Positions 1-8,300 of a stretch of 64,000 bases of DNA are shown here, piece by piece (position 1 is the first letter of the stretch; every line of letters begins with the position of its first letter). The position numbers and the translations under genes were made by a program. Under the pieces are notes generated by a model. It made no database searches and was not told where the DNA came from. It saw nothing but the letters and a program-made list of their open reading frames with translations. Source of the DNA: Roseateles toxinivorans (GTDB lineage Bacteria; Pseudomonadota; Gammaproteobacteria; Burkholderiales; Burkholderiaceae_C); contig NZ_SNXS01000003.1 in NCBI RefSeq assembly GCF_004362525.1, positions 310,001 through 374,000 of the forward strand, given 5' to 3'.

Positions 1-845
1 AGGGCCCAGAAAAAGCGGTCGGGCACGACATTGCCCATGCCGGGGCGGAAGCCCGCGTCCAGCGCCTGGTCGAGGAAGGACAGGGCCTCGCCGACGGCGA
101 TATGCGGCTCGCTGCCGACGGCCATCAGCGCGGCCAGCGAGGCCGACAGGGTGTCGCCCGCGCCGATGAAGCTGACGTCGAAGCGCTCGAACTTCTCGCC
201 GGTGATGGGGCCCTGGGGCGTGGCCAACACGTTGTCGACGAAGTGGTCGGGCAGGGCCATGCCGGTGACCAGCACATGGGCCGCGCCATGCTCGGCGGCG
301 GCCACGGCCAGTTCGCGCGGCGAGGCCGGGCGATCCAGCTCCCAGTCGGGCAGCAGCAGGTCGGTCAGGGTCTTGTGGTTGCCCACCAGCACCTGCGTCT
401 GCGGCAGTATCAGCTCGCGGAAGGCATCGCTATAGCTCTGCTGCTGCTCTTCATCGAGCCAGGACAGGCTGGGGATATAGGACACCAGGGGCACCTCGGG
501 GTAGTCGCTCAAGACCTCGGCGACGGCGCTGATGCCCTCCGCGCTGCCCAGGAAGCCGACCTTCCAGGCCGAAATGGTCACGTCTTCGAGGATGCCCCGC
601 GCCTGCTCGGCAATCGTCTCGGCGTCCAGCACATGCTGGTCGAAGACCTCGGCGGTGTCGCGCAGCACGATGGCGGTGACCACCGGCAGGCCGTGCGCAC
701 CCATCGCGGCGATGGTGGCGATGTCGCCGGCCAGACCGCCCGCTCCGCTGGGGTCATTGGCATTGAAGGTCATCACGCAGGCCGGAGCCGGCGACTCCTG
801 GTTCTCGACCTGGGAGCTGGTGACGGAGGTATCGGTGGTGCTCAT
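1..845 (-). CDS. thiD: Hydroxymethylpyrimidine/phosphomethylpyrimidine kinase, 3' end cut by window edge
   Basis: This reverse-strand gene starts at ATG 845 (MSTTDTSVTSSQVENQ) and runs off the left edge, leaving about 281 visible residues. The family phosphorylates hydroxymethylpyrimidine twice to make the pyrimidine half of thiamine, in the cytoplasm. The ribokinase-like substrate motif is the divergent form NANDPSGAGG near residue 28, not the usual GSDSSGGAG. The C-terminal GAGDTLSASLA motif carries the catalytic Asp and anion hole. The visible end (VVPDRFFWA) is probably close to the natural C-terminus. It diverges from rubredoxin, and the 219-bp gap between them should hold both promoters. 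The family call is solid. True ThiD activity is likely, though the divergent motif leaves room for a related sugar-type kinase. Confidence 0.85.
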   Translation of the reverse strand, partial: MSTTDTSVTSSQVENQESPAPACVMTFNANDPSGAGGLAGDIATIAAMGAHGLPVVTAIVLRDTAEVFDQHVLDAETIAEQARGILEDVTISAWKVGFLGSAEGISAVAEVLSDYPEVPLVSYIPSLSWLDEEQQQSYSDAFRELILPQTQVLVGNHKTLTDLLLPDWELDRPASPRELAVAAAEHGAAHVLVTGMALPDHFVDNVLATPQGPITGEKFERFDVSFIGAGDTLSASLAALMAVGSEPHIAVGEALSFLDQALDAGFRPGMGNVVPDRFFWA

Positions 846-1006
846 GGCGTTATGCGGCGCAAGGCCAGGTAGGCGTTAGGGCAAGGCCGGGCAGGGCGCT
901 AGGGGAGTAGGTAACAGAAAATCGCAAATGGGCAATGTTCGACAAATCGGTGAGGAATGTTGCGTAAGTACCTATAAGCCCGGGTATTTTTGCCAACTGG
1001 CGTGGC

Positions 1007-1012
1007 TACAAT
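1007..1012 (+). promoter_or_regulatory. Possible -10 element for rubA and the pil operon
   Basis: TACAAT lies 53 bp before the rubredoxin start, within GTGGCTACAATC. I see no convincing -35 box at standard spacing, so this is a weak sigma-70 guess based on the -10 match alone. Confidence 0.3.
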
Positions 1013-1064
1013 CTTTCTCCATTGTAGTTAAGCAAACCGGGCTCCGACCGCCCTTGAAAACATC

Positions 1065-1238
1065 GTGACCGAACCCTGTACCTGGATGTGCCTGATCTGT
1101 GGCTGGATTTACGACGAAGCCACCGGAGATATCGAACATGGCATCAAGCCCGGCACGTCTTGGGCCGATGTACCGATGAACTGGACCTGTCCTGAGTGCG
1201 GCGCACGCAAGGAAGATTTCGAGATGGTTCGCATTTGA
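1065..1238 (+). CDS. rubA: Rubredoxin
   Basis: A 57-residue protein beginning at GTG 1065 (MTEPCTWMCLICGWIYDEA). It has the two knuckles of a one-iron rubredoxin: C-L-I-C-G near residue 9 and C-P-E-C-G near residue 42, plus the conserved W-x-C-P. Rubredoxins are small soluble electron carriers. An in-frame ATG at 1086 would remove residues ahead of the first knuckle, so the GTG start is preferred. A rubredoxin immediately upstream of pilG is a common arrangement in beta- and gammaproteobacteria. It could feed a diiron or oxidase partner, but nothing nearby names that partner. Confidence 0.93.
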   Translation: MTEPCTWMCLICGWIYDEATGDIEHGIKPGTSWADVPMNWTCPECGARKEDFEMVRI

Positions 1239-1264
1239 CGGCAGCCTCCCAGCTGCGCGTCACC

Positions 1265-1298
1265 AGGAGAACAACGCTTGAGTTCCGCAGCCGAAATT
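1265..1298 (+). promoter_or_regulatory. Displaced native ribosome site and first seven codons of pilG
   Basis: AGGAG at 1265-1269 stands 8 nt before TTG 1278, followed by AGT TCC GCA GCC GAA ATT (MSSAAEI). The frame then enters the inserted element at 1299. Joining 1298 directly to 1568 puts these seven codons in frame with DTQLTRVLVIDDS of the response regulator, so this is probably the original pilG start. As the sequence stands, translation from this TTG stays open through the element and stops at TGA 1557-1559, overlapping the present pilG start. Confidence 0.7.
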
Positions 1299-1567
1299 AG
1301 GGCCTGTCATCATATGAAAGCCCCCTGCGCCGGGGTTGCAAGGCATGCAGCGCTAGGCGTGGGCCGCAGCCCGGGATGGGCCCCCGAGCAAGGACCGCAA
1401 CGACGCGAAGCGTGTCTTGCAGCCCCGGCCCTTCGGGTAGCACCCCCAAGCGGGCGCACTCGTCGTTGCAAATGCTCACCGGGGGGCCTACCCCGGTTCC
1501 GCTTTGCGCCTAGATTGCGCCCGCTTGGGGGTGCTACGCAGGGGGCTTTTATATGGTGACAGGCCCT
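1299..1567. mobile_element. MITE-like element, 269 bp with 31-bp terminal inverted repeats
   Basis: Positions 1299-1329 (AGGGCCTGTCATCATATGAA...) and 1537-1567 are inverted copies of each other over 31 bp with only two mismatches. No transposase frame lies between them, so it looks non-autonomous. The flanks read TA on the left (1298-1299) and TG on the right (1567-1568), compatible with a decayed 2-bp TA target duplication. That is weak evidence only. The right terminus contains ATATGG, whose ATG is the current pilG start. I cannot see other copies in this window; a genome search would show whether it is multicopy. Confidence 0.75.
1437..1537. repeat. Internal 22-bp perfect inverted repeat of the MITE-like element
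   Basis: GTAGCACCCCCAAGCGGGCG... at 1437-1458 is repeated exactly in inverted orientation at 1516-1537, with a 57-bp spacer. The right arm abuts the terminal repeat. In RNA the two arms would form a strong GC hairpin just ahead of the pilG start codon, which could lower or condition its translation. Confidence 0.85.
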
Positions 1568-1945
1568 GACACCCAGCTGACCCGGGTGCTGGTCATTGAC
1601 GACAGCAACACCATCCGGCGCAGTGCCGAGATCTTCCTGAAACAGGGTGGATACGAGGTGGTGCTGGCCGAGGATGGCTTTGATGCGCTGGCCAAGGTCA
1701 ACGACTATCAGCCCGATCTGGTGTTCTGCGACATCCTGATGCCGCGGCTCGACGGCTATCAAACCTGCGCCATCATCAAGCGCAATCCCCGCTTTGCCCA
1801 TTTGCCGGTCATCATGCTGTCGTCCAAGGACGGGCTGTTCGACAAGGCGCGCGGCCGCATGGTCGGCTCGCAAGACTATCTGACCAAACCCTTTACCAAA
1901 GACCAGTTGTTGGGCGCGGTGCGCCAGCACCGACCGCAGGCATGA
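1553..1945 (+). CDS. pilG: Twitching-motility response regulator PilG (N-terminus altered by insertion)
   Basis: A 130-residue single-domain CheY-like receiver. Visible landmarks are the acidic pair D16-D17 in VIDDSNTIRRSAE, phospho-acceptor D60 in FCDILMPRLDG, the S/T switch in VIMLSSKDG, and the Lys in YLTKPFTKD. It is expected to be phosphorylated by ChpA and to promote pilus extension and cAMP or c-di-GMP signalling. It is the first gene of pilG-pilH-pilI-pilJ-chpA. The start ATG 1553 lies inside the right terminal repeat of an inserted element; GTG 1556 is an alternative. The first five or so residues therefore derive from the element. The receiver fold appears intact. Confidence 0.93.
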   Translation: MVTGPDTQLTRVLVIDDSNTIRRSAEIFLKQGGYEVVLAEDGFDALAKVNDYQPDLVFCDILMPRLDGYQTCAIIKRNPRFAHLPVIMLSSKDGLFDKARGRMVGSQDYLTKPFTKDQLLGAVRQHRPQA

Positions 1946-1992
1946 GACCCCCCGGTCCCGTGCCGCTGAAGAGTAGATCGAGGTAACACCCC

Positions 1993-2358
1993 ATGGCCAT
2001 TCACAAGATCCTGCTGGTGGACGACTCCAAGACCGAGTTGCACTACCTGACCGACCTGCTGAGCAAGAAGGGCTTCAATGTGCGCACCGCCGTCAATGGC
2101 GAAGAGGCGATGAAGCGTCTGGAAGAGGAAGTGCCCGAGCTGATCCTGATGGATGTGGTGATGCCCGGCCAGAACGGCTTCCAGCTGACCCGCGCCATCA
2201 CGAGGGACGAGCGCTATGCCCATATCCCGGTGATCATGTGCACCAGCAAGAATCAGGAGACCGACAAGGTCTGGGGCATGCGCCAGGGCGCGCGCGACTA
2301 TGTCGTCAAGCCGGTCAAGGCCGAAGAGTTGCTGGCCAAGATCAAGGCCCTCGAGTAA
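1993..2358 (+). CDS. pilH: Twitching-motility response regulator PilH
   Basis: A 121-residue receiver-only protein. It shows D10-D11 in LLVDDSKTELHYL, phospho-acceptor D54 in ILMDVVMPGQNG, T in VIMCTSKNQ and K in YVVKPVKAEE. In the Chp system PilH is the second CheY-like regulator, thought to act as a phosphate sink or to favour pilus retraction. AGGTAAC lies ahead of the ATG. It sits 47 bp after pilG and 15 bp before pilI, in the same operon. The distinction from PilG rests on gene order and on the TELHYL helix typical of PilH. Confidence 0.92.
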   Translation: MAIHKILLVDDSKTELHYLTDLLSKKGFNVRTAVNGEEAMKRLEEEVPELILMDVVMPGQNGFQLTRAITRDERYAHIPVIMCTSKNQETDKVWGMRQGARDYVVKPVKAEELLAKIKALE

Positions 2359-2373
2359 GCGGTTCGCGCCACC

Positions 2374-2901
2374 ATGTCCAACAAGGAAGCCCTGCGCGAG
2401 TTGCAGCACCGATTGGCCGAGCGCATGCAGGCCGCGCGTTCCCAGGCGCCGGGCAACTCCTGGCTGGCGGTGGAGTGCGGCGGACACGATTTCCTGCTGG
2501 CCCTGCAGCAGGCCGGCGAGATCTTCCCGGTGCCCGCGATCACGCCGGTGCCGCACACCCAGGCCTGGCTGGCCGGCGTGGCCAATCTGCGCGGCGGCCT
2601 CTATGCGGTGGTAGACCTGGGCGGCTTTCTTGGGCTGCGCCAGCAGGCTCCCGCCCGCAACGATCAGAGCCGGCTGGTGGCGGTGAATGCCAAGCTGGAC
2701 ATCAATTGCGCGCTGCTGGTGGACCGGCTGGCCGGCCTGCGCAACAGTGCAGAACTGACCCCCGTCGAGGCCCCAGCCGAGGCGGCCGCGCTGCCGCCCT
2801 TTGTCGGGCGCAGGCTGCGCGACGGGCAGGGCAGGGTGTGGCAGGAGTTGCTGCTGCAGGCCCTGGTGGTGGACGAGCATTTCCTGAGCATCGTGGCATG
2901 A
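2374..2901 (+). CDS. pilI: CheW-like adaptor PilI
   Basis: A 175-residue CheW-domain protein. The core has the usual pattern of a ligand-free scaffold: [24 protein letters not shown] near residue 50, then [12 protein letters not shown]. It should couple the receptor PilJ to the kinase ChpA at the inner membrane. It follows pilH by 15 bp and precedes pilJ by 67 bp. The acidic and alanine-rich stretch near residue 130 ([12 protein letters not shown]) is a linker. Nothing appears truncated. Confidence 0.9.
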   Translation: MSNKEALRELQHRLAERMQAARSQAPGNSWLAVECGGHDFLLALQQAGEIFPVPAITPVPHTQAWLAGVANLRGGLYAVVDLGGFLGLRQQAPARNDQSRLVAVNAKLDINCALLVDRLAGLRNSAELTPVEAPAEAAALPPFVGRRLRDGQGRVWQELLLQALVVDEHFLSIVA

Positions 2902-2968
2902 GGTGCGCTCAGCACTTCGGCACGCTGCGGCACAACGACAGGCTATTGGGCACAAGGGTGACAGAGAC

Positions 2969-5263
2969 ATGAGCTTCCTGGACAAGATCAAGGGCTTCGG
3001 CAAGCGTCAATCGGCTCCTGCCGGTGGTGGCGCGGCCCAGGCCGACAGTGGGTCGCCCGACACCATCACGCTGACCGAGTCCAGCGGCATGCCCAGCACG
3101 CGCATGGGCCCGGCCACCACCTCGATCATTTCCGAGGCCATGCCCACCGGCATGCAGGCCGATTTCGCCGACAGCCAGGCCGCCGAGGCCCGCCGCCGCG
3201 TGCCGCCGGCCCAGATGCCCTTCATCGGCCATCTGGGGCTGGCCAGCCAGCAGAAGGTGCTGGCCCTGCTGGTCGTCGCCGGGGTGATCGGGGTCGCCGG
3301 TGCGGTGGTTTCGACCTTGATCAGCGCCGGCCGCGTGTCGGCACAGGTGGGCGCCAGCGGCCAGGCCCTGATGCAGTCGCAGCGGCTGGCCAAATCGGTC
3401 TGGCAGGCGGTGGCCGGCAATCCCAAGGGCTTCCCGGAACTGCGCGAAAGCGCCGACACCATGGCCAGCCTGGTGCGCAGCCTGAAGACCGGCGAGGGCG
3501 CTGTGCCCCAGGCCTCTGGTGCGGTGCAGGAAGTCATCGATCCGCTGCTGCCGATGGTGGACCGGGCCGAGAAGAGCGCCAAGGTGGTGCTGGCCCAGGA
3601 GAAGGTGCTGACCCAGGTCGGCACCGCGCTGCGCACCATCAACCGCCAGTCCTCCGACCTGCTGGAGAGCGCCGAGGCCGTGGCCTCGCTGGCGATGCAG
3701 CAGAACGCGCCGGTGGCCGAGAGCGCCGCCGTCAGCCAGCTGGTGATGCTGACCCAGCGCATCGGCAAGAGCGCCAACGAGTTCCTGACGCAAGAAGGCG
3801 TCAGCCCCGAGGCGGTGTTCCTGCTCGGCAAGGACTTGAACACCTTCAAGGAAATCACCGAGGGCCTGATCAGCGGCAGCCAGGACCTTCGCCTGACCGG
3901 CGCCAAGGACGCCCAGACCAAGGAGCGCCTGCAGGCCCTGCTCAAGCAGTATGAGCAGACCCGCGCCCAGGCCTATGCGATCCTGGGCAATCTGCAGGGC
4001 CTGGTGTCGGCACGCGAGGCGCAGACCGCCATCCTGGCCGACAGCGAACCGCTGCGCCTGGGGCTGCAGGACATGCAGAACCGAATCCAGGCCGAGAGCG
4101 GCATGCAGCCGTGGGTGCTGATCGTGCTGTTGCTGTCGGTGCTGATGCTGGCGCTGGGGGCTTTTGGCTTCCTGCGCCTGTATGTGTCCGATCAGGGCCA
4201 GCGTGCCGCCCTGGCCGAGACGCAGAAGAACGCCGCCGAACGCCAGGAGCAGGAGGCCAAGCGCGTCAACGATGCCAACCAGGCTGCCATTTTGCGATTG
4301 ATGAACGAGCTGCAGCTGGTCGCCGAGGGCGACCTGACGCAGCAGGCGACGGTGACGGAAGACATCACCGGCGCCATCGCCGACTCGGTGAACTACACGG
4401 TGGAAGAGCTGCGCACCCTGGTGGCCCAGGTGCAGGGCACGGCCGCGCGGGTGACGGAAACCACCCAGCAGGTGGACCAGAACTCGACCGAGCTGCTGGC
4501 CGCCTCGACCGAACAGCTGCACGAGATCCGCGACACCGGCGAGGCAGTGCTGCAGATGGCCGGCCGCATCAACCAGGTGTCGGCCCAGGCCCAGCAGACG
4601 GCCGAGGTGGCGCAGCGCTCGCGGGCGGTGGCCGAGTCCGGCCTGCAGGCGATGCAGAACACCATCGGCGGCATGAACGCGATCCGCGAGCAGATCCAGG
4701 AAACCTCCAAGCGCATCAAGCGCCTGGGCGAGAGCTCGCAGGAAATCGGCGAGATCACCGAGCTGATCTCCGACATTACCGAGCAGACCAATGTGCTGGC
4801 CCTGAATGCCGCCATCCAGGCCGCCTCGGCCGGTGAGGCCGGTCGCGGCTTCTCGGTCGTGGCCGAGGAAGTGCAGCGGCTGGCCGAGCGCTCCGGCAGC
4901 GCCACACGCCGCATTGCCGCGCTGGTGAAGACGATTCAGACCGACACGCAGGACGCGGTGGCCGCCATGGAGCGCTCGACGCAGAACGTGGTCGAGGGTA
5001 CGCGACTTTCCGACGCGGCCGGCACGGCGCTGACCGACATCGACCAGGTGTCGCGCCAGCTGTCGGACCTGATCGTGAAGATTTCCGACCAGGCGCTCAG
5101 CGAAGCCAGCCAGGCCAATATCGTGGCCTCGAACATCCAGCACATTTTTGCGGTGACCGAGCAGACCGGTGAGGGCACACGCTCCACCGCGACGCTGGTG
5201 CACCAGCTGTCGCGCACGGCCGAGGAGCTGAAGGCCTCGGTGTCGCGGTTCAAGATCGACTGA
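2969..5263 (+). CDS. pilJ: Methyl-accepting chemotaxis protein PilJ
   Basis: The start is ATG 2969 ([14 protein letters not shown]). An upstream in-frame start at 2903 would add 22 non-conserved residues. The 764-residue product has a long Ser/Gly-rich cytoplasmic N-terminus, TM1 at about 97-119 and a large periplasmic sensor made of PilJ-type helices. TM2 lies at about 382-404, followed by HAMP-like helices and a signalling domain whose hairpin tip ([20 protein letters not shown]) is near 605-625. PilJ is the receptor of the type IV pilus chemosensory array and is reported in Pseudomonas to interact with pilin. It lacks a C-terminal CheR-tethering pentapeptide (it ends in RFKID). Confidence 0.93.
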   Translation: MSFLDKIKGFGKRQSAPAGGGAAQADSGSPDTITLTESSGMPSTRMGPATTSIISEAMPTGMQADFADSQAAEARRRVPPAQMPFIGHLGLASQQKVLALLVVAGVIGVAGAVVSTLISAGRVSAQVGASGQALMQSQRLAKSVWQAVAGNPKGFPELRESADTMASLVRSLKTGEGAVPQASGAVQEVIDPLLPMVDRAEKSAKVVLAQEKVLTQVGTALRTINRQSSDLLESAEAVASLAMQQNAPVAESAAVSQLVMLTQRIGKSANEFLTQEGVSPEAVFLLGKDLNTFKEITEGLISGSQDLRLTGAKDAQTKERLQALLKQYEQTRAQAYAILGNLQGLVSAREAQTAILADSEPLRLGLQDMQNRIQAESGMQPWVLIVLLLSVLMLALGAFGFLRLYVSDQGQRAALAETQKNAAERQEQEAKRVNDANQAAILRLMNELQLVAEGDLTQQATVTEDITGAIADSVNYTVEELRTLVAQVQGTAARVTETTQQVDQNSTELLAASTEQLHEIRDTGEAVLQMAGRINQVSAQAQQTAEVAQRSRAVAESGLQAMQNTIGGMNAIREQIQETSKRIKRLGESSQEIGEITELISDITEQTNVLALNAAIQAASAGEAGRGFSVVAEEVQRLAERSGSATRRIAALVKTIQTDTQDAVAAMERSTQNVVEGTRLSDAAGTALTDIDQVSRQLSDLIVKISDQALSEASQANIVASNIQHIFAVTEQTGEGTRSTATLVHQLSRTAEELKASVSRFKID

Positions 5264-5327
5264 CGCCGAAGCCGCCGCAGCATGATGATGAACAACGCAC
5301 CGACCTGAACAGAAGGCACGCCAGCGC

Positions 5328-8300
5328 ATGGACCTCCCGCGTGATTCCGAGTTTCCGGCCGACCTCAGCCCCCTCGCATGGGTGCAGGAAGAGCTGCGCC
5401 GTTCGCTGGAGGCCGCGCACAAGGCCTTGCGCCGCTATGCGCGCGATGTCGATGCGCCGCGTATTTCGTCCGGAGTGGCCGGCCAGGACACGCTGGACCT
5501 CAGCGCGCTGAACAGCGCCCGCCAGCAGGTGCACCAGGCCGCTGGCGTGGTTTCCCTGGTCGGCCTGCCGGCCGGTGCGACGATGCTGCGGGCCTGCGAG
5601 GCCGGGCTGCAAAGCCTGATCGACCACCCGGAGCGCATCAAGCTCGATGCGATCGAGACCCTGGAGCGGGCTGACTTTGCGCTGCTCGACTATGTGGCCA
5701 GGCTGTTGGCCGGCCGGCCGGTCTCCTCGCTGAGCCTGTTCCCGCCCTACCGCGCGGTGCAGGCGCTGGCCGGCGCCGAGCGCATCCATCCCGCCGATCT
5801 GTGGACCCATGAATGGAGCTGGCAGGAGCCGCCCAGAGAGATCACCGTCACCCCGCGCAAGCCCGAGAGCGCACGTTCGGCGTTCGAGACCACGCTCTTG
5901 AAGTTCATGCGCGAGGGTTCGGCCGATGGCGCGCGCGCGCTGAGCGAGTTGTGCGCCAGCATGGCCGCCGGCGCGCCGACGGCCGCCGCACGCAGCCTCT
6001 GGCATGTGGCCGCGGCCTTCTTCGAGGCCCAGGGCATTGGCATGCTGCAACCCGACGCCTTTGCCAAGCGCATCGGTTCGCGCCTGCTGGCCCAGCTGCG
6101 TGCCGGAGCTGCGGGCGACCCGGCCGTGGCCGACCGCCTGGCCCGTGACCTGCTGTTCTTCTGCGCCCAGAGCGCCGCGCCGCCGTTCCCTGCTGCCGCA
6201 CCTCGCCTGCATGCGGTGCGTCAGGCCTATGGGCTGGACGAGCACCAGGCGGTGGACTATGAAGAGGCCCGTCTGGGCCTGGTCGACCCGGCCTGGGTGG
6301 TGCAGGCGCGCAAGCGCGTCTCGGTGGCCAAGGATGCCTGGTCCTCGGTGGCCGAGGGTGATGTGCAGCGGCTGCAGGGCCTGGACGAGTTGTTCGCCCT
6401 GGTGTCCGAATCGCTGCAGCGCCTGTTCCCCCGCGGCGAGGTGCTGGGCCAGACCCTGCAGCGCGCTGTCGTCGGCACGGCCCGCGCCAGTGCGGCACCG
6501 AGTTCGGCCCTGGCCATGGAGGTGGCCACGGCGATGTTGTACGTCGATGCGGCGCTGGAAGATGCCGCCTTCGATGCCCCCGAACAGGCCGATCGCGTGC
6601 AGCGCCTGGCCCAGCGCGTCGAATCGGTCGCCCATGGCGATCCGGCCCAGCCGCTGGAAGCCTGGATGGAGGAACTGTACCGCCGCGTCTCCGACCGCCA
6701 GACCATGGGCAGTGTCGTGCAGGAGCTGCGCAGCTCGCTGTCCGAGACCGAGAAGCTGGTCGACGAGTATTTCCGTGACACCAGCCGGCGCCAGGTCTTG
6801 ATACCGGTGCCCGGCCAGCTGTCGGCGATGCGCGGCGTGCTGACCGTGCTGGGCATGGAGCAGGCCGCCCAGGCGGTGCTGCGCATGCGCGACGAGGTCG
6901 ATGAGCTGGTCAACACCGAGGTCGACGCCACCCGTCAGGGCCCGCGCCAGATCTTCGAGCGTCTGGCCGGCAATCTGGGTGCCCTGGGCTTTTTGATCGA
7001 CATGCTCAGTGTGCAGCCGCATCTGGCCAAGCGCCTGTTCAAGTACGACGACGAGACCGGCGTGCTGGCCCCGGTGATGGGCCGCCGCGAAGGCGAGACC
7101 AGCGGCTTTGTCGGTCTGGACGAGCTGCTGCCGCTGGCCGAGCCGGTGGAGGTGCCGACCCAGCCCGAACCCCTTGCCGAAGCTCCGGCCGAACAGCCCG
7201 AGGTGCCGGACTTCGGCCTGGATTTTGGCCTGGACGAAGCCCAGCCGCCGGTCGCCGAGGAGCCCGAGTTTGCGGCACTGCCCGATATCGATGCACCGCC
7301 GCCGCTGCCCGATCCCGTGCGCTCGCCACTGCCGGCGGCTGCGGCCTTGCCGGTGCTGACGGCTCAGGCCACCGACACCGAGATCGACGCCGAGATGCTC
7401 GAAGTCTTCCTCGAGGAATGTGACGAGGTCGTGGCCAACGCACGCGAGGCCCTGGCCCAGCTGCAGCTGGACAGCAGCGACCAGAACCAGCTGACCACCG
7501 TGCGCCGCGCCTTCCACACCCTGAAGGGCAGCTCGCGCATGGTCGGCCTGCTCGACTTTGGCGAGGGGGCCTGGGCCTGCGAACAGCTCTATAACGCCCG
7601 CCTGGGCGACAACCGGCCGGCTGATGCCGGCTTGCTGGGTTTCAGCGCCGAGGCACTGGACTATCTGTACGACTGGCGCAATGCCATCGCCGAGAAGCGC
7701 CAGGGCGGCCATCAGTCGGCCAGCCTGCGCCGCGCCGCCGATGCCTTGCGCATCGAAGGCCGGGTCGAGGCGCTGGAATGGCCGCAGGCGGCGGTCGCCG
7801 AGCCCGCGGCTGACGGGGTGGCCGAAGTCGCGGGCGAGGTGCCGGAGTTTCCGGTGCCGGAGCCCGAGGCCGTTCTGGAGCCCACCGAGCTGGCCGCGCT
7901 GGAGCCCGAGCTGATGCTCGACCTGCCGGTGGAAGCGATCGCAGCGCCCGAGACTCAAGAAGACGATTTCTTCGAACTCGATCTGCCCGATCTGGCTGTC
8001 ACAGCCCTGCCCGAAACCATCCCGGAAGCGGTGGCCGAACCGGCCCTGCCCACCTTCGAGCTGGATCTGGACTTCGGTGAGGTCAAGCCGCTGGTGGTCG
8101 CCGAGGACGAAGCGCCACCGGCCTTGCCGGACGACGAGTTGCCCGCGCTGCCCGTACCGGCCGATGTGCCGCTGTCGCTGGACCAGCCTGATGACGAGGA
8201 CCTGCTGCTGCCCGAGGACGAGCCGCCGGTGGTGGGGCCGGAGCCCGAAGTCATCGAGGTTGCCGAGCCTGCGGCGCCTGTCGAGCCTGAACCCGAACCT

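Noticed and set aside
1310-1930. Open frame on the reverse strand across the MITE-like element and pilG
   Set aside because: No similarity to transposases; it is the antisense of pilG extended through the element.
5250-7958. A 902-codon antisense frame over the chpA 5' half
   Set aside because: Low-complexity His/Gln-rich translation and no start context; chpA explains the region.
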